This document shows, piece by piece, positions 8,701 to 14,798 of a stretch of 24,358 nucleotides of DNA. The stretch covers positions 1-24,358 of the forward strand of contig CALMEC010000255.1 in the NCBI GenBank assembly GCA_937862675.1. The letters are read 5' to 3'. Origin of the DNA: an uncultured Actinomycetes bacterium (lineage in GTDB: Bacteria > Actinomycetota > Thermoleophilia > Miltoncostaeales > Miltoncostaeaceae). The position numbers and the translations under genes were made by a program. The notes beneath the pieces were generated by a model that was given only the letters and a program-made list of their open reading frames with translations, was not told the DNA's origin and ran no database searches. The number at the start of each line of letters is the position of its first letter. Position 1 is the stretch's first letter.

Positions 8701-9385
8701 ACACCTGCGGCGAGGCGGGCGGCAGGTCCGCGTACCAGTCGTAGAAGGAGAGGGCGACCCCTCCGATGAGGCTGAGGAAGCGGGTGCCGGCGGAGTAGGA
8801 CACCGGCGACATCGCCGGGATCGGCGAGAACCCCGCGATGCGGTCCGGCCCCGTCGTCTTCACGGTGTACACGTGCGCGGCCGCGATGATCTCCGAGACC
8901 TCGTCCCAGCTCGAGCGCACGAAGCCGCCCTTGCCGCGGCGCGACTTGTAGGCGCGGGCCTTCTCGGGGTCCTCGACGATCGCCGCCCATGCGTCCACCG
9001 GGTCGCCGGTGCGCGCGAGCTCCTCGCGGTACATGCGCACGAGCGCGCCGCGGACGTACGGGTAGCGCACCCGAAGCGGCGAGTAGACGTACCAGGAGAA
9101 CGACGCCCCGCGCGGGCAGCCCCGGGGTTCGTACTCGGGGACGTCCGGGCCGTTCGACGGGTAGTCGGTGGCCTGGGTCTCCCACGCCACGATGCCGTCC
9201 TTCACATGCACGAGCCAGGAGCACGACCCCGTGCAGTTGACCCCGTGCGTCGAGCGCACGACGCGGTCGACCTTCCAGCGGTCGCGGTACATACGCTCCC
9301 AGGAGCGGTCCTCGTGGCGCAGCTCGCTCCACGCCTCCGTGGAGGGCGCGAAGGTCAGATGACGCGGTTCGAGCTTACTCGCCAT
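5735..9385 (-). CDS. narG: Respiratory nitrate reductase alpha subunit NarG (Mo-bisMGD catalytic subunit)
   Basis: Reduces nitrate to nitrite at a molybdenum bis-MGD site. 1216 residues, close to the usual size. Near the N-terminus His47, Cys51 and Cys55 (HGVNCTGSC), with the Cys of RGCPRGAS, are the FS0 cluster ligands; a His as first ligand is typical of NarG. YDWYADLPPASPQ holds the Asp that ligates Mo in E. coli NarG, followed by GDQTDVPESADWW and the TPDAHF region. The ATG at 9385 is preceded by AGGAGG at good spacing and by an 11-base overlap with narK; an upstream in-frame GTG/ATG extension lacks this. No twin-arginine signal is visible, so it is the cytoplasm-facing type. NarG-type nitrite oxidoreductase is the main alternative; nothing here favours it. 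Confidence 0.97.
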   Translation of the reverse strand: MASKLEPRHLTFAPSTEAWSELRHEDRSWERMYRDRWKVDRVVRSTHGVNCTGSCSWLVHVKDGIVAWETQATDYPSNGPDVPEYEPRGCPRGASFSWYVYSPLRVRYPYVRGALVRMYREELARTGDPVDAWAAIVEDPEKARAYKSRRGKGGFVRSSWDEVSEIIAAAHVYTVKTTGPDRIAGFSPIPAMSPVSYSAGTRFLSLIGGVALSFYDWYADLPPASPQVWGDQTDVPESADWWNAAYTILWGSNIPQTRTPDAHFMTEARYKGQKVVVISPDYAGHTKFADDWLAAEPGTDAALALAMGHVILKEFHVDRTTPYFDDYVRRLTDMPFLVTLDERDGGHVTGRFLRASDLGHDGPNPEWRTVVLDERTGEPAFPSGSMADRWGADNAGDWNLELGDISPALSLLDRPDTVHVEVTLPRFDTTPGAYGATIIRGVPAMRIGGHLVTTVFDVMAAHLGVERGGLPGEWPSSDDDAGSPGTPAWQAAITGVEPEAVIRIAREFAHNAERTNGRSMIVMGAGTNHWYHSDVIYRAMLNLLMLCGCQGVNGGGWAHYVGQEKVRPIAGFGIAAFALDWSRPPRQQAATPYWYLATDQWRYERFTTDEVSWVGGGGRLGGRTIADCIALSARNGWMPSYPTFNRNSLDLCDEAAAAGVEPAEHVVNELMDDRLRFSAEDPDDPANFPRVLTQWRANIIGSSSKGQEYFLRHLLGVPDAAVRAEESPEDVRPREVTWREEAPEGKLDLFTTIDFRMNGSCLYSDIVLPAATWYEKHDISSTDLHPFVHTFGEAVPPPWEARTDFDAFRTVAERFSELAVTHLGVRRDVIAAPLQHDSPDEIAQPLGEVIDWKGAGIRPVPGRTMPKLVVVERDYTAVAAKWAALGPLVETAGVGVKGWSVTTATEVADLAERNGVVESGPAAGRPALSRDVHWAEAIFALSGTTNGRISVAGFREMEKRSGVPLADLALERADDRITFGDARIQPRKVMTSPEWSGIESRERRYSPFTMNVDRLVPWRTLTGRQQFYVDHEWMLDIGEAVAVYRPPINSPRYFGDIGLGEDAGAEVVVRWLSPHSKWSIHSEYQDNLHMLTLFRGGPVVWISTGDAERIDVADNDWVDIYNLNGVIACRAVVSHRIPSGVALMYHSQDRHLNVPLSDVSGTRGGTDNAVTRISIKPTHLVGGYAQLSFGFNYYGPTGSQRDELTVIRKRPTEVRY

Positions 9386-10589
9386 GGTTGGCCTCCTGTC
9401 GGGTGACGGCACCGGTGAGCTCCTCACGCTGGATCTGCATCGTCACGAGAAGGCAGATCGCGGCGAACATCATGAGGCCGAGGAATCCGGCCGCGTAGCT
9501 TCCGAACGTGTCCTTGGCGATCCCCATGAAAAGCGGCGGGAGGAAGCCGCCCAGGCCGCCAACGGCCCCGACGATCCCCGGGACCGCACCGGTGGCGTCG
9601 GGAAACTCGTGCGGCACGATCTTGAACACGGCGCCGCTTCCGAGACCCAGGAACACCCCCATCGTGAGGCAGGCGATCGTCACCTGGGTCATGTCCGGGG
9701 CCCGGGCGATGGAGGCCAGGACGGCGGCGTCGATGGCGACGCCGGCGAACGAGATGACGAGGACCGACCCGCCGCCGAAGCGGTCCGACAGCCATCCGCC
9801 GAGCGGCCGGGCGGCGACGGCGAGCGCCGCGAATCCCGCAGCGCGCTGCCCGGCGTCGACCGTTCCGAGGTCGAACCAGTCGGTGAGGAGCTTCGGCAGG
9901 AATACCGTCATGGCGACGAATCCCCCGAAGGTGACGAAGTACATGAGCGACAGACGGTGCAGCCGCCATCCCGCCTTCCACACCTCGCCGTAGCGGGTCG
10001 GCACCCGGGGACCGGGCGCGTCGCGCGAGAGCATCCAGACCATCACGGCACCGGCGACCAGCAGGATCGCCATTCCCCAGCCGACGTAGACGTGCCCCCA
10101 GGCGTTGCTGATGCGCGGGACCAGGAGCGCCGCGATCGCCGTGCCGATCGTCCCCATGCCGTAGACGCCGACGGCGAGGCCGATCCGCGGGCCCTTCCAC
10201 CAGCCGGCCACGAACGGGACGCCGATGGCGAAGGCGGCGCCGGCGGCGCCGAGCAGGAAGCCGAGCACGGCGATCGACCAGAACGAGGCGGCGTAGCCCA
10301 GGAACACGGCGGGGATCGCCGACACCAACATGATCAGGGTGAACATGAGCCGGCCGCCGAAGCGGTCGGCCAGGACGCCCGCGGGAAGACGCAGGATCGA
10401 TCCGCAGAGGACCGGCACGGCGAGAAGGACCGCGGTCTTCGTGTCCGACAGATTGAGGTCGGTCTGCAGGCGGCGCGCCAGTGGCGAGACGACGCCCCAC
10501 GAGGTGAAGCAGATGAGGAAGGCGAGGGTGGCAACGGTGAGGTTGCGTACGGCCCCGGCGGGAACGGTGGTACCGATGTGATCATCCAT
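9375..10589 (-). CDS. narK: Nitrate/nitrite MFS transporter NarK
   Basis: Imports nitrate by proton symport or exchanges it for nitrite, supplying NarG. 404 residues with about 12 hydrophobic spans. Motifs expected of NarK are present: SILRLPAGVLADRFGGR in the second span with the substrate-binding Arg, a second equivalent Arg in VAARPLGGWLSDRFGG, and the Gly-rich nitrate signatures GWWKGPRIGLAVGVYGMGTIG and GAVPGIVGAVGGLGGFLPP. The ATG at 10589 gives a normal N-terminus (MDDHIGTTVP); a longer in-frame reading to 10682 adds a Cys/Arg-rich stretch unlike the family. No clear Shine-Dalgarno is seen. First gene of narKGHJI; its stop overlaps the narG start by 11 bases. Symporter versus antiporter type is not resolved. 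Confidence 0.93.
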   Translation of the reverse strand: MDDHIGTTVPAGAVRNLTVATLAFLICFTSWGVVSPLARRLQTDLNLSDTKTAVLLAVPVLCGSILRLPAGVLADRFGGRLMFTLIMLVSAIPAVFLGYAASFWSIAVLGFLLGAAGAAFAIGVPFVAGWWKGPRIGLAVGVYGMGTIGTAIAALLVPRISNAWGHVYVGWGMAILLVAGAVMVWMLSRDAPGPRVPTRYGEVWKAGWRLHRLSLMYFVTFGGFVAMTVFLPKLLTDWFDLGTVDAGQRAAGFAALAVAARPLGGWLSDRFGGGSVLVISFAGVAIDAAVLASIARAPDMTQVTIACLTMGVFLGLGSGAVFKIVPHEFPDATGAVPGIVGAVGGLGGFLPPLFMGIAKDTFGSYAAGFLGLMMFAAICLLVTMQIQREELTGAVTRQEANHGE

Positions 10590-10620
10590 GCGTTGCACCG
10601 TAATTCGTCGCGTTACACAA

Positions 10621-10663
10621 ATACGAGCGCATACTATGGTGTGAGACGGTTGTCCGCGATCAA
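10621..10663 (-). promoter_or_regulatory. Candidate narK promoter with an FNR/CRP-type box
   Basis: TTGTC-CGCG-ATCAA at 10650-10663 matches 8 of 10 conserved positions of the FNR consensus TTGAT-N4-ATCAA. Downstream on the minus strand, possible -10 boxes are TAGTAT (10636-10631) and TCGTAT (10626-10621). The second would put the transcription start near 10615, with the box centred near -42, the class II activator position. Oxygen-controlled expression fits a nitrate-respiration operon. This is pattern matching only; the genome's Crp/Fnr proteins are not in the window. Confidence 0.4.
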
Positions 10664-10710
10664 ATGGACCTCCGACATGCACAAAGTGACCGAACGCGGC
10701 CGGTGCGAAT

Positions 10711-10729
10711 TACATCGTTTTACGATGTA
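10711..10729. promoter_or_regulatory. Inverted repeat TACATCGT-N3-ACGATGTA upstream of narK
   Basis: A perfect 8-base inverted repeat with a TTT spacer, 120 bases upstream of the narK start in the moeA-narK gap. It has the size and symmetry of an operator for a dimeric regulator. It does not match the NarL heptamer or the ModE consensus. The half-site TACATCG also occurs at the modA promoter, and a TACATGG variant occurs at the moaC/moaD promoter region. It could instead form a weak RNA hairpin. Confidence 0.5.
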
Positions 10730-10738
10730 TAAATAGTA

Positions 10739-10764
10739 CGACGTTCATTACCGTTAGAACGTCG
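10739..10764. repeat. Inverted repeat CGACGTTC-N10-GAACGTCG just after moeA
   Basis: A perfect 8-base inverted repeat with a 10-base AT-rich spacer, starting 9 bases beyond the moeA stop. On the minus strand it is followed by TACTATTTATA, so it could be a weak terminator for moaC-mog-moeA. It could also be a second operator: its centre lies 31.5 bases from that of the adjacent repeat, about three helical turns. The two readings cannot be separated from sequence alone. Confidence 0.4.
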
Positions 10765-10772
10765 CACTGATG

Positions 10773-12044
10773 TCACATACGTGTTGTCACGTCGATGTCC
10801 ACACGGTGTCCGTCGGCCACCATGAGGGCGCGGACCGGGTCCCCGGGACGGACGGTCGCGATCTCCGGGGGGATCAGCACGAGGGCGTCGACGCCGACCA
10901 ACGACGACAGCGCGTGCGATCGCTGATTGGCCGACGTGGGAACCGCGCGCGGCGGACCGTCCCCGAAGTCCAGCCGGCAGCGGACCGCCTGGGTGAACGC
11001 GGCGGCCTTCGTGAAGGCGTCGCCGTCGTAGAGCGCGTCGACGACCGGCCGGCCCGTGCCCGGCAGGCCGGCCAGGCGCATGAGCGCCGGGACCACGAGA
11101 AGCTGGAAGGTCACGTACGCCGAGACCGGGTTTCCCGGAAGGCCGAAGACCAGGGTCCGCCCGCCGCGCGCGTCGCGCACCCCGAACCACACCGGGTGGC
11201 CCGGGCGGAGGGCGATCCGCCAGTAGCGCTCCTCGGCCCCCAGCTCGGCGAGGGCGGGGCGCACGTGATCGTGCGCCCCCATCGACACGCCACCCGAGAC
11301 GACGAGCACGTCGCACCCGTCCATCCCCGCGGCGAGTGCCGCCCGTGTTGCGTCGCGCCGGTCGGCGACACCCGAGACGATCCGGGCCACGGCCCCTCCG
11401 TGGGCACCGACCAGATCCGCCAACATCGCGCCGTTGGAGTCGACGATCTGGCCGGGGCCGAGGGGCCTCCCCGGGGCGACGAGCTCGGATCCGGTCGCGA
11501 CGATCCCCACGCGCGGATGCCGGTGGACCGCGACCTCCGGTGCCCCGACCGACAGGAGAAGCGCCCGCTCCCCGGCGCCGACCGGCGTCCCGGCGCGAAG
11601 CACGACCTGGCCGGCCCGCACGTCGTCGCCCGCCGGCCGGACGTCCGCGCCGACGGCGACCTCCCGGCGGATCTCCACCCCGCCGTCGCCGCGTCGCGTG
11701 TCCTCGACGCGGACGACCGCGTCGGCGCCCTCGGGGAGCAGGGCACCAGTCGACACGCCGGCCGCCTCGCCCGGCCCGACGACGACCGCCGCGGGCGCCC
11801 CGGCACGCGACTCGTCCACGATCCGCAGCCGACGGGGCCCTGCGGCCGACGCACCCGCGGTGTCACGTGCCCGGACCGCATAGCCGTCCATCGCGGAGTT
11901 GCCGAACGGCGGAAGGTCGATCGGGCTGGTCACATCGGCGGCGAGCACCCGTCCGCGCGCCGCCTCCGACCCGACGTGCTCCACGCCCGTCGCCGCGGCC
12001 TCCCGGAGGACCTCCGCGACGGCGTCCGCCACTGCGAGCGGCAC
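10773..12044 (-). CDS. moeA: Molybdopterin molybdenumtransferase MoeA
   Basis: Inserts molybdate into adenylylated molybdopterin to form Moco. 423 residues. The N-terminal MoeA signature PPFGNSAMDGYAVRA includes Asp53, equivalent to E. coli Asp59. The MoCF-binding domain has SGGVSMGAHDHVRPAL, and GLPGNPVSAYVTFQL follows, leading to the small C-terminal domain. The GTG at 12044 lies 2 bases after the mog stop, consistent with coupled translation. It is the last gene of moaC-mog-moeA and is followed, after 183 bases, by narK in the same direction, so read-through into the nar operon is possible. Only one moeA-type gene is in the window. Confidence 0.94.
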   Translation of the reverse strand: MPLAVADAVAEVLREAAATGVEHVGSEAARGRVLAADVTSPIDLPPFGNSAMDGYAVRARDTAGASAAGPRRLRIVDESRAGAPAAVVVGPGEAAGVSTGALLPEGADAVVRVEDTRRGDGGVEIRREVAVGADVRPAGDDVRAGQVVLRAGTPVGAGERALLLSVGAPEVAVHRHPRVGIVATGSELVAPGRPLGPGQIVDSNGAMLADLVGAHGGAVARIVSGVADRRDATRAALAAGMDGCDVLVVSGGVSMGAHDHVRPALAELGAEERYWRIALRPGHPVWFGVRDARGGRTLVFGLPGNPVSAYVTFQLLVVPALMRLAGLPGTGRPVVDALYDGDAFTKAAAFTQAVRCRLDFGDGPPRAVPTSANQRSHALSSLVGVDALVLIPPEIATVRPGDPVRALMVADGHRVDIDVTTRM

Positions 12045-12046
12045 GG

Positions 12047-12529
12047 TCAGTCGTGTCCCGTCGCGCGGTCGAGCAGGAGCGCCATCGCGTGCTCGAGGGT
12101 CTCGACGAGCGGCTCGCCGGCCTCGGCGATCGCCCGCGGATTGCCCGGGAAGTTGATGATCATGACCGGCCCGCGCAGGCCCGCGACGCCGCGCGACATC
12201 ATCCAGTACCTCGTGTGCGGCTTCGACGCCAGGCGCATCGCCTCCGCGATGCCCGGGGCCTCCCGGTCGATCACGTCGCGCGTGGCCTCCGGGGTCACGT
12301 CGCTCTCGGCCAGCCCGGTGCCGCCCGAGGTCAGGATGAGATCGACCGTGCCGGCGTCGGCCACCGACGCGAGGTGGTCGGCGATGCGCCGGCGGTCGTC
12401 CGGGATGAGATCGACGGACACCACCTCCGCGCCGAGGCCCTCCGCGTAGGCGACGAGCGCCGGTGTCCCCCGGTCCTCGCCCTCCCCCCCGGCCTTCGAG
12501 GTCGAGATCGTCACGAGCGCGACGCGCAT
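12047..12529 (-). CDS. mog: Molybdopterin adenylyltransferase, MogA/MoaB family
   Basis: Adenylylates molybdopterin before metal insertion by MoeA. 160 residues, single MoCF-binding domain. The family motif is LILTSGGTGLAESDVTPEA, with the Asp expected for catalysis, and the C-terminal pattern NFPGNPRAIAEAGEPLVETL is typical. AGGAGTGAC with an excellent Shine-Dalgarno lies inside the 3' end of moaC, one base of gap separating the moaC stop from this ATG. MogA and MoaB have the same fold and the sequence read here does not separate them; the position between moaC and moeA is common for both names. Confidence 0.9.
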   Translation of the reverse strand: MRVALVTISTSKAGGEGEDRGTPALVAYAEGLGAEVVSVDLIPDDRRRIADHLASVADAGTVDLILTSGGTGLAESDVTPEATRDVIDREAPGIAEAMRLASKPHTRYWMMSRGVAGLRGPVMIINFPGNPRAIAEAGEPLVETLEHAMALLLDRATGHD

Positions 12530-12530
12530 G

Positions 12531-13043
12531 TCACTCCTCCGGGTTCCCCGTGCGGTGCCAGTCGTGGCGACCGCCGGACTTCGCGACGAGCTCGACGGAC
12601 GCGATGCGCACCCCGCGCTCGACGCCCTTCACCATGTCGTAGACCGTGAGCGCCGCGACGCTCGCGGCCGTCATGGCCTCCATCTCCACGCCGGTCCGTC
12701 CGTGGGTGGCCGCCATGGCCGTGATCACGACGTGTCCCTCCTCGGGCGCGACGGTGATCGCGACGTCCACGACGTCCAGGGGGAGCGGATGGGCGAGCGG
12801 GATGAGATCCCCGGTCCGCTTCGCCGCCATGATCCCCGCGAGCCGTGCCGTGCCGATCACGTCGCCCTTCGGGAGGTCGGCGGCCTGGAGACGTCGTGCC
12901 GTCTCCGGATGCATCCGCACCACGGCGGCGGCCGTCGCCTCACGACGTGTGACCGGCTTCTCCCCGACGTCGACCATCCGGAAGGTGCCGTCGGTACCGA
13001 CGTGCGTCAGTTCCCCCCCGTCACCGGCGTCTTTATATGGCAT
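12531..13043 (-). CDS. moaC: Cyclic pyranopterin monophosphate synthase MoaC
   Basis: With MoaA it turns GTP into cyclic pyranopterin monophosphate, the first Moco intermediate. 170 residues. THVGTDGTFRMVDVGEKPVT, LIPLAHPLPLDVVDV, and GVEMEAMTAASVAALTVYDM followed by VKGVERG carry the conserved active-site region, including the Asp and Lys of YDMVK. KSGGRHDWHR is a variant of the usual C-terminal KSGGKSG. ATG at 13043 has GAGGACG upstream at good spacing. First gene of moaC-mog-moeA, divergent from the moaD/E fusion gene. Confidence 0.96.
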   Translation of the reverse strand: MPYKDAGDGGELTHVGTDGTFRMVDVGEKPVTRREATAAAVVRMHPETARRLQAADLPKGDVIGTARLAGIMAAKRTGDLIPLAHPLPLDVVDVAITVAPEEGHVVITAMAATHGRTGVEMEAMTAASVAALTVYDMVKGVERGVRIASVELVAKSGGRHDWHRTGNPEE

Positions 13044-13081
13044 ATCGTCCTCGCTTCATGACGATGAACGACCTGATCCCC

Positions 13082-13130
13082 GGTCGACGTCTGTAGATCG
13101 ACCATGTATAGCAGCGGCGGCGCGTAGCAT
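13082..13130. promoter_or_regulatory. Divergent promoter/operator region between moaC and the moaD/E gene
   Basis: GGTCGA-N10-TCGACC (13082-13087 with 13098-13103) is a perfect 6-base inverted repeat. Next to it, TGTATAGC holds a plus-strand -10 (TATAGC, 13107-13112) and a minus-strand -10 (TATACA, 13110-13105). The repeat overlaps TCGACG at 13084-13089, placed as a -35 for TATAGC with 17 bases between. A second plus-strand box TAGCAT (13125-13130) ends 8 bases before the ATG at 13139. The arrangement looks like a shared operator over back-to-back promoters. No Moco riboswitch fold was recognised. Confidence 0.4.
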
Positions 13131-13138
13131 CGGTGGTG

Positions 13139-13810
13139 ATGACCGTCACCGTTCGCATATTCGCGGGACTCGTCGATCTGCTCGGTGTGCGGTCGTTGAA
13201 CATGACGCTGCCGGACCGCGCGACGGTGGCGGACGTACTCCACAGGCTGCCGGCCGACGACGGCGTGATCGCCCGGACCGGTGTCGCGGTCGCCGTCAAC
13301 CGGACCTACTGTGACGTCACGGCCCCCCTGTCCGACGGCGACGAGGTGGCCCTCATCCCGCCGGTCAGCGGCGGTGCCCCCGGGCCCGTCGCCGTCCACG
13401 GGCGCATCACCGGCGAGCCCCTCTCGACGGACCGGGTCACAGCGCGGGTCCGTCATCCGTCCGCCGGGGCCGTCGTGACCTTTCTCGGGGTCACCCGCGA
13501 CGTTCCCCGGCTGGAGTACGAGGCGTACACCGAGATGGCCGGACCGCTCCTGGAGACCATCCTCCGTGAGGTCGCGGAGGCGACGGGCGTCGTCGCGATC
13601 GCCGCCGAGCACCGGGTCGGCGACGTCCCGCTCGGCGAGCCCTCCGTGGTGATCGCGGCGAGCGCGGTGCATCGCGATGAGGCCTTCCTCGGTGCGCGGA
13701 CGGCCATCGACCGCGTCAAGGCCGAGCTGCCGGTCTGGAAGCGCGAGCATCCCGCATCGGGGGACGCGACCTGGGTGAAGGGAACCGCCGTTGTCCCGCC
13801 CCGCCCCTGA
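13139..13810 (+). CDS. moaX: Fused molybdopterin synthase, MoaD-MoaE (MoaX-type)
   Basis: Converts cyclic pyranopterin monophosphate to molybdopterin by adding two sulfurs. Residues 1-79 are a ubiquitin-like MoaD ending in PPVSGG (Gly78-Gly79). After a short linker (APGPVAVHGR), MoaE begins near residue 88, with TFLGVTRD, LEYEAYTEMA, the histidine-rich EHRVGDVPLGEP and the catalytic-lysine pattern VKAELPVWKREH. 223 residues from ATG 13139; an in-frame GTG at 13133 is the alternative start. In separate MoaD the C-terminal Gly must be free to carry thiocarboxylate, so this fusion must be cleaved after the GlyGly or work differently; cleavage of the mycobacterial fusion MoaX is described. It overlaps moaA by 20 bases. 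Confidence 0.93.
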   Translation: MTVTVRIFAGLVDLLGVRSLNMTLPDRATVADVLHRLPADDGVIARTGVAVAVNRTYCDVTAPLSDGDEVALIPPVSGGAPGPVAVHGRITGEPLSTDRVTARVRHPSAGAVVTFLGVTRDVPRLEYEAYTEMAGPLLETILREVAEATGVVAIAAEHRVGDVPLGEPSVVIAASAVHRDEAFLGARTAIDRVKAELPVWKREHPASGDATWVKGTAVVPPRP

Positions 13811-14798
13811 GCCCCCGCTCGTCGACCGCTTCGGCCGGGTCGTCGACGACCTGCGGGTCTCGGTGACGGATCTGTGCAACCTGCGCTGCCAGTACTGCAT
13901 GCCCGCCGACGGCGTGCCGTGGCTCCCCCGCGATCAGATCCTCACCTTCGAGGAGATCACGCGGCTGGTCGGCATCCTCGCCGGTCTCGGCGTGCGCGCA
14001 CTGCGCCTCACCGGAGGCGAGCCCCTGGTCCGGCGGGGCTTCCCCGATCTCGTCCGCATGATCGCCGCGGTCCCCGGCATCGAGGACCTCTCGCTCACCA
14101 CCAACGGCCTGCTCCTCGAGCGTCACGCCGCGGCACTGGTGGACACCGGCATCCGGCGCTTCAACGTCAGCCTGGACGCCCTCGACCCGGACCGCTTCGA
14201 GGAGGTCACGCGGCGGCGCGAGGTGGACCGCGTACTGGCCGGCCTGCACGCGCTGCGCACGACGCCCGGGGTGGGCACGATCAAGGTCAACGCCGTGTCG
14301 ATCCGCGGCATCACCGAACACGAGGCACCGCGGCTCGTCGACTTCGCCCGCGCACACGACCTCCAGGTGCGGTTCATCGAGCAGATGCCCCTCGGTGCGG
14401 TCCCCCGGTGGGCGAGGGACGACGTGCTCACCGGCGCGGAGGTGCGCGCCGTCATCGAGCGGCATCACCGCCTCGTCCCGCGCGAGCGGGCACCGCATGC
14501 GACCGCGCGGGTGTTCGGCCTGGAGGACGGTCGCGGCGAGGTGGCGTTCATCAACCCGGTCACCGAGCCGTTCTGCGCCGACTGCAACCGCATCCGGCTC
14601 ACCGCCGACGGTCAGCTGCGCACGTGCCTCTTCAGCCGCCGGGAGACCGACCTGCGCCGGATGGTCCGCACCGGAGCGACCGACGCGCAGATCGCCGCGA
14701 CCGTCCGGTCCGCCGTCCACGACAAGGAGGCCGGCCACGGAATGGACGAGCCCGGCTTCCTGCGGCCCCCGCGCGTGATGTCGCAGATCGGGGGGTGA
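13791..14798 (+). CDS. moaA: GTP 3',8-cyclase MoaA (radical SAM)
   Basis: Radical SAM enzyme that rearranges GTP in the first step of Moco synthesis. 335 residues. The N-terminal cluster is Cys29, Cys33, Cys36 (CNLRCQYC); the C-terminal cluster that binds GTP is Cys262, Cys265, Cys279 (CADCNRIRL to RTCLF, CX2CX13C). LTGGEPLVRRG and NVSLDALDPDRF are typical, and the protein ends in GlyGly, as required for activity in MoaA. The start is a TTG at 13791 within the end of the upstream gene; AAGGGA 7 bases before it and the need to include LVDRFGR support this unusual codon. No later ATG or GTG preserves the N-terminus. Confidence 0.95.
   Translation: MSRPAPEPPLVDRFGRVVDDLRVSVTDLCNLRCQYCMPADGVPWLPRDQILTFEEITRLVGILAGLGVRALRLTGGEPLVRRGFPDLVRMIAAVPGIEDLSLTTNGLLLERHAAALVDTGIRRFNVSLDALDPDRFEEVTRRREVDRVLAGLHALRTTPGVGTIKVNAVSIRGITEHEAPRLVDFARAHDLQVRFIEQMPLGAVPRWARDDVLTGAEVRAVIERHHRLVPRERAPHATARVFGLEDGRGEVAFINPVTEPFCADCNRIRLTADGQLRTCLFSRRETDLRRMVRTGATDAQIAATVRSAVHDKEAGHGMDEPGFLRPPRVMSQIGG

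Noticed and set aside
5735..9385. NarG-type nitrite oxidoreductase rather than nitrate reductase
   Set aside because: The narKGHJI order, the full gamma subunit with all heme ligands and the lack of other nitrification genes favour nitrate reduction; a phylogeny could still change this.
5948..9406. Long open frames on the plus strand opposite narG (over 500 codons each)
   Set aside because: They mirror the high-GC third-position pattern of narG, have low-complexity Arg/Asp/Val composition and no family motif, while narG itself is fully intact.
584..10597. The 10-base string TGCAACGCAT at both the modA and narK starts
   Set aside because: In modA it is coding sequence and at narK it is untranslated leader; a single shared 10-mer without other similarity can be chance.
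10711..10729. Reading the TACATCGT palindrome as a NarL/NarP site
   Set aside because: The fourth base and the 3-base spacer do not fit the NarL 7-2-7 heptamer pattern.
13044..13138. A Moco riboswitch between moaC and the moaD/E gene
   Set aside because: The space is short and none of the conserved blocks of the Moco RNA family could be recognised; a covariance search would settle it.
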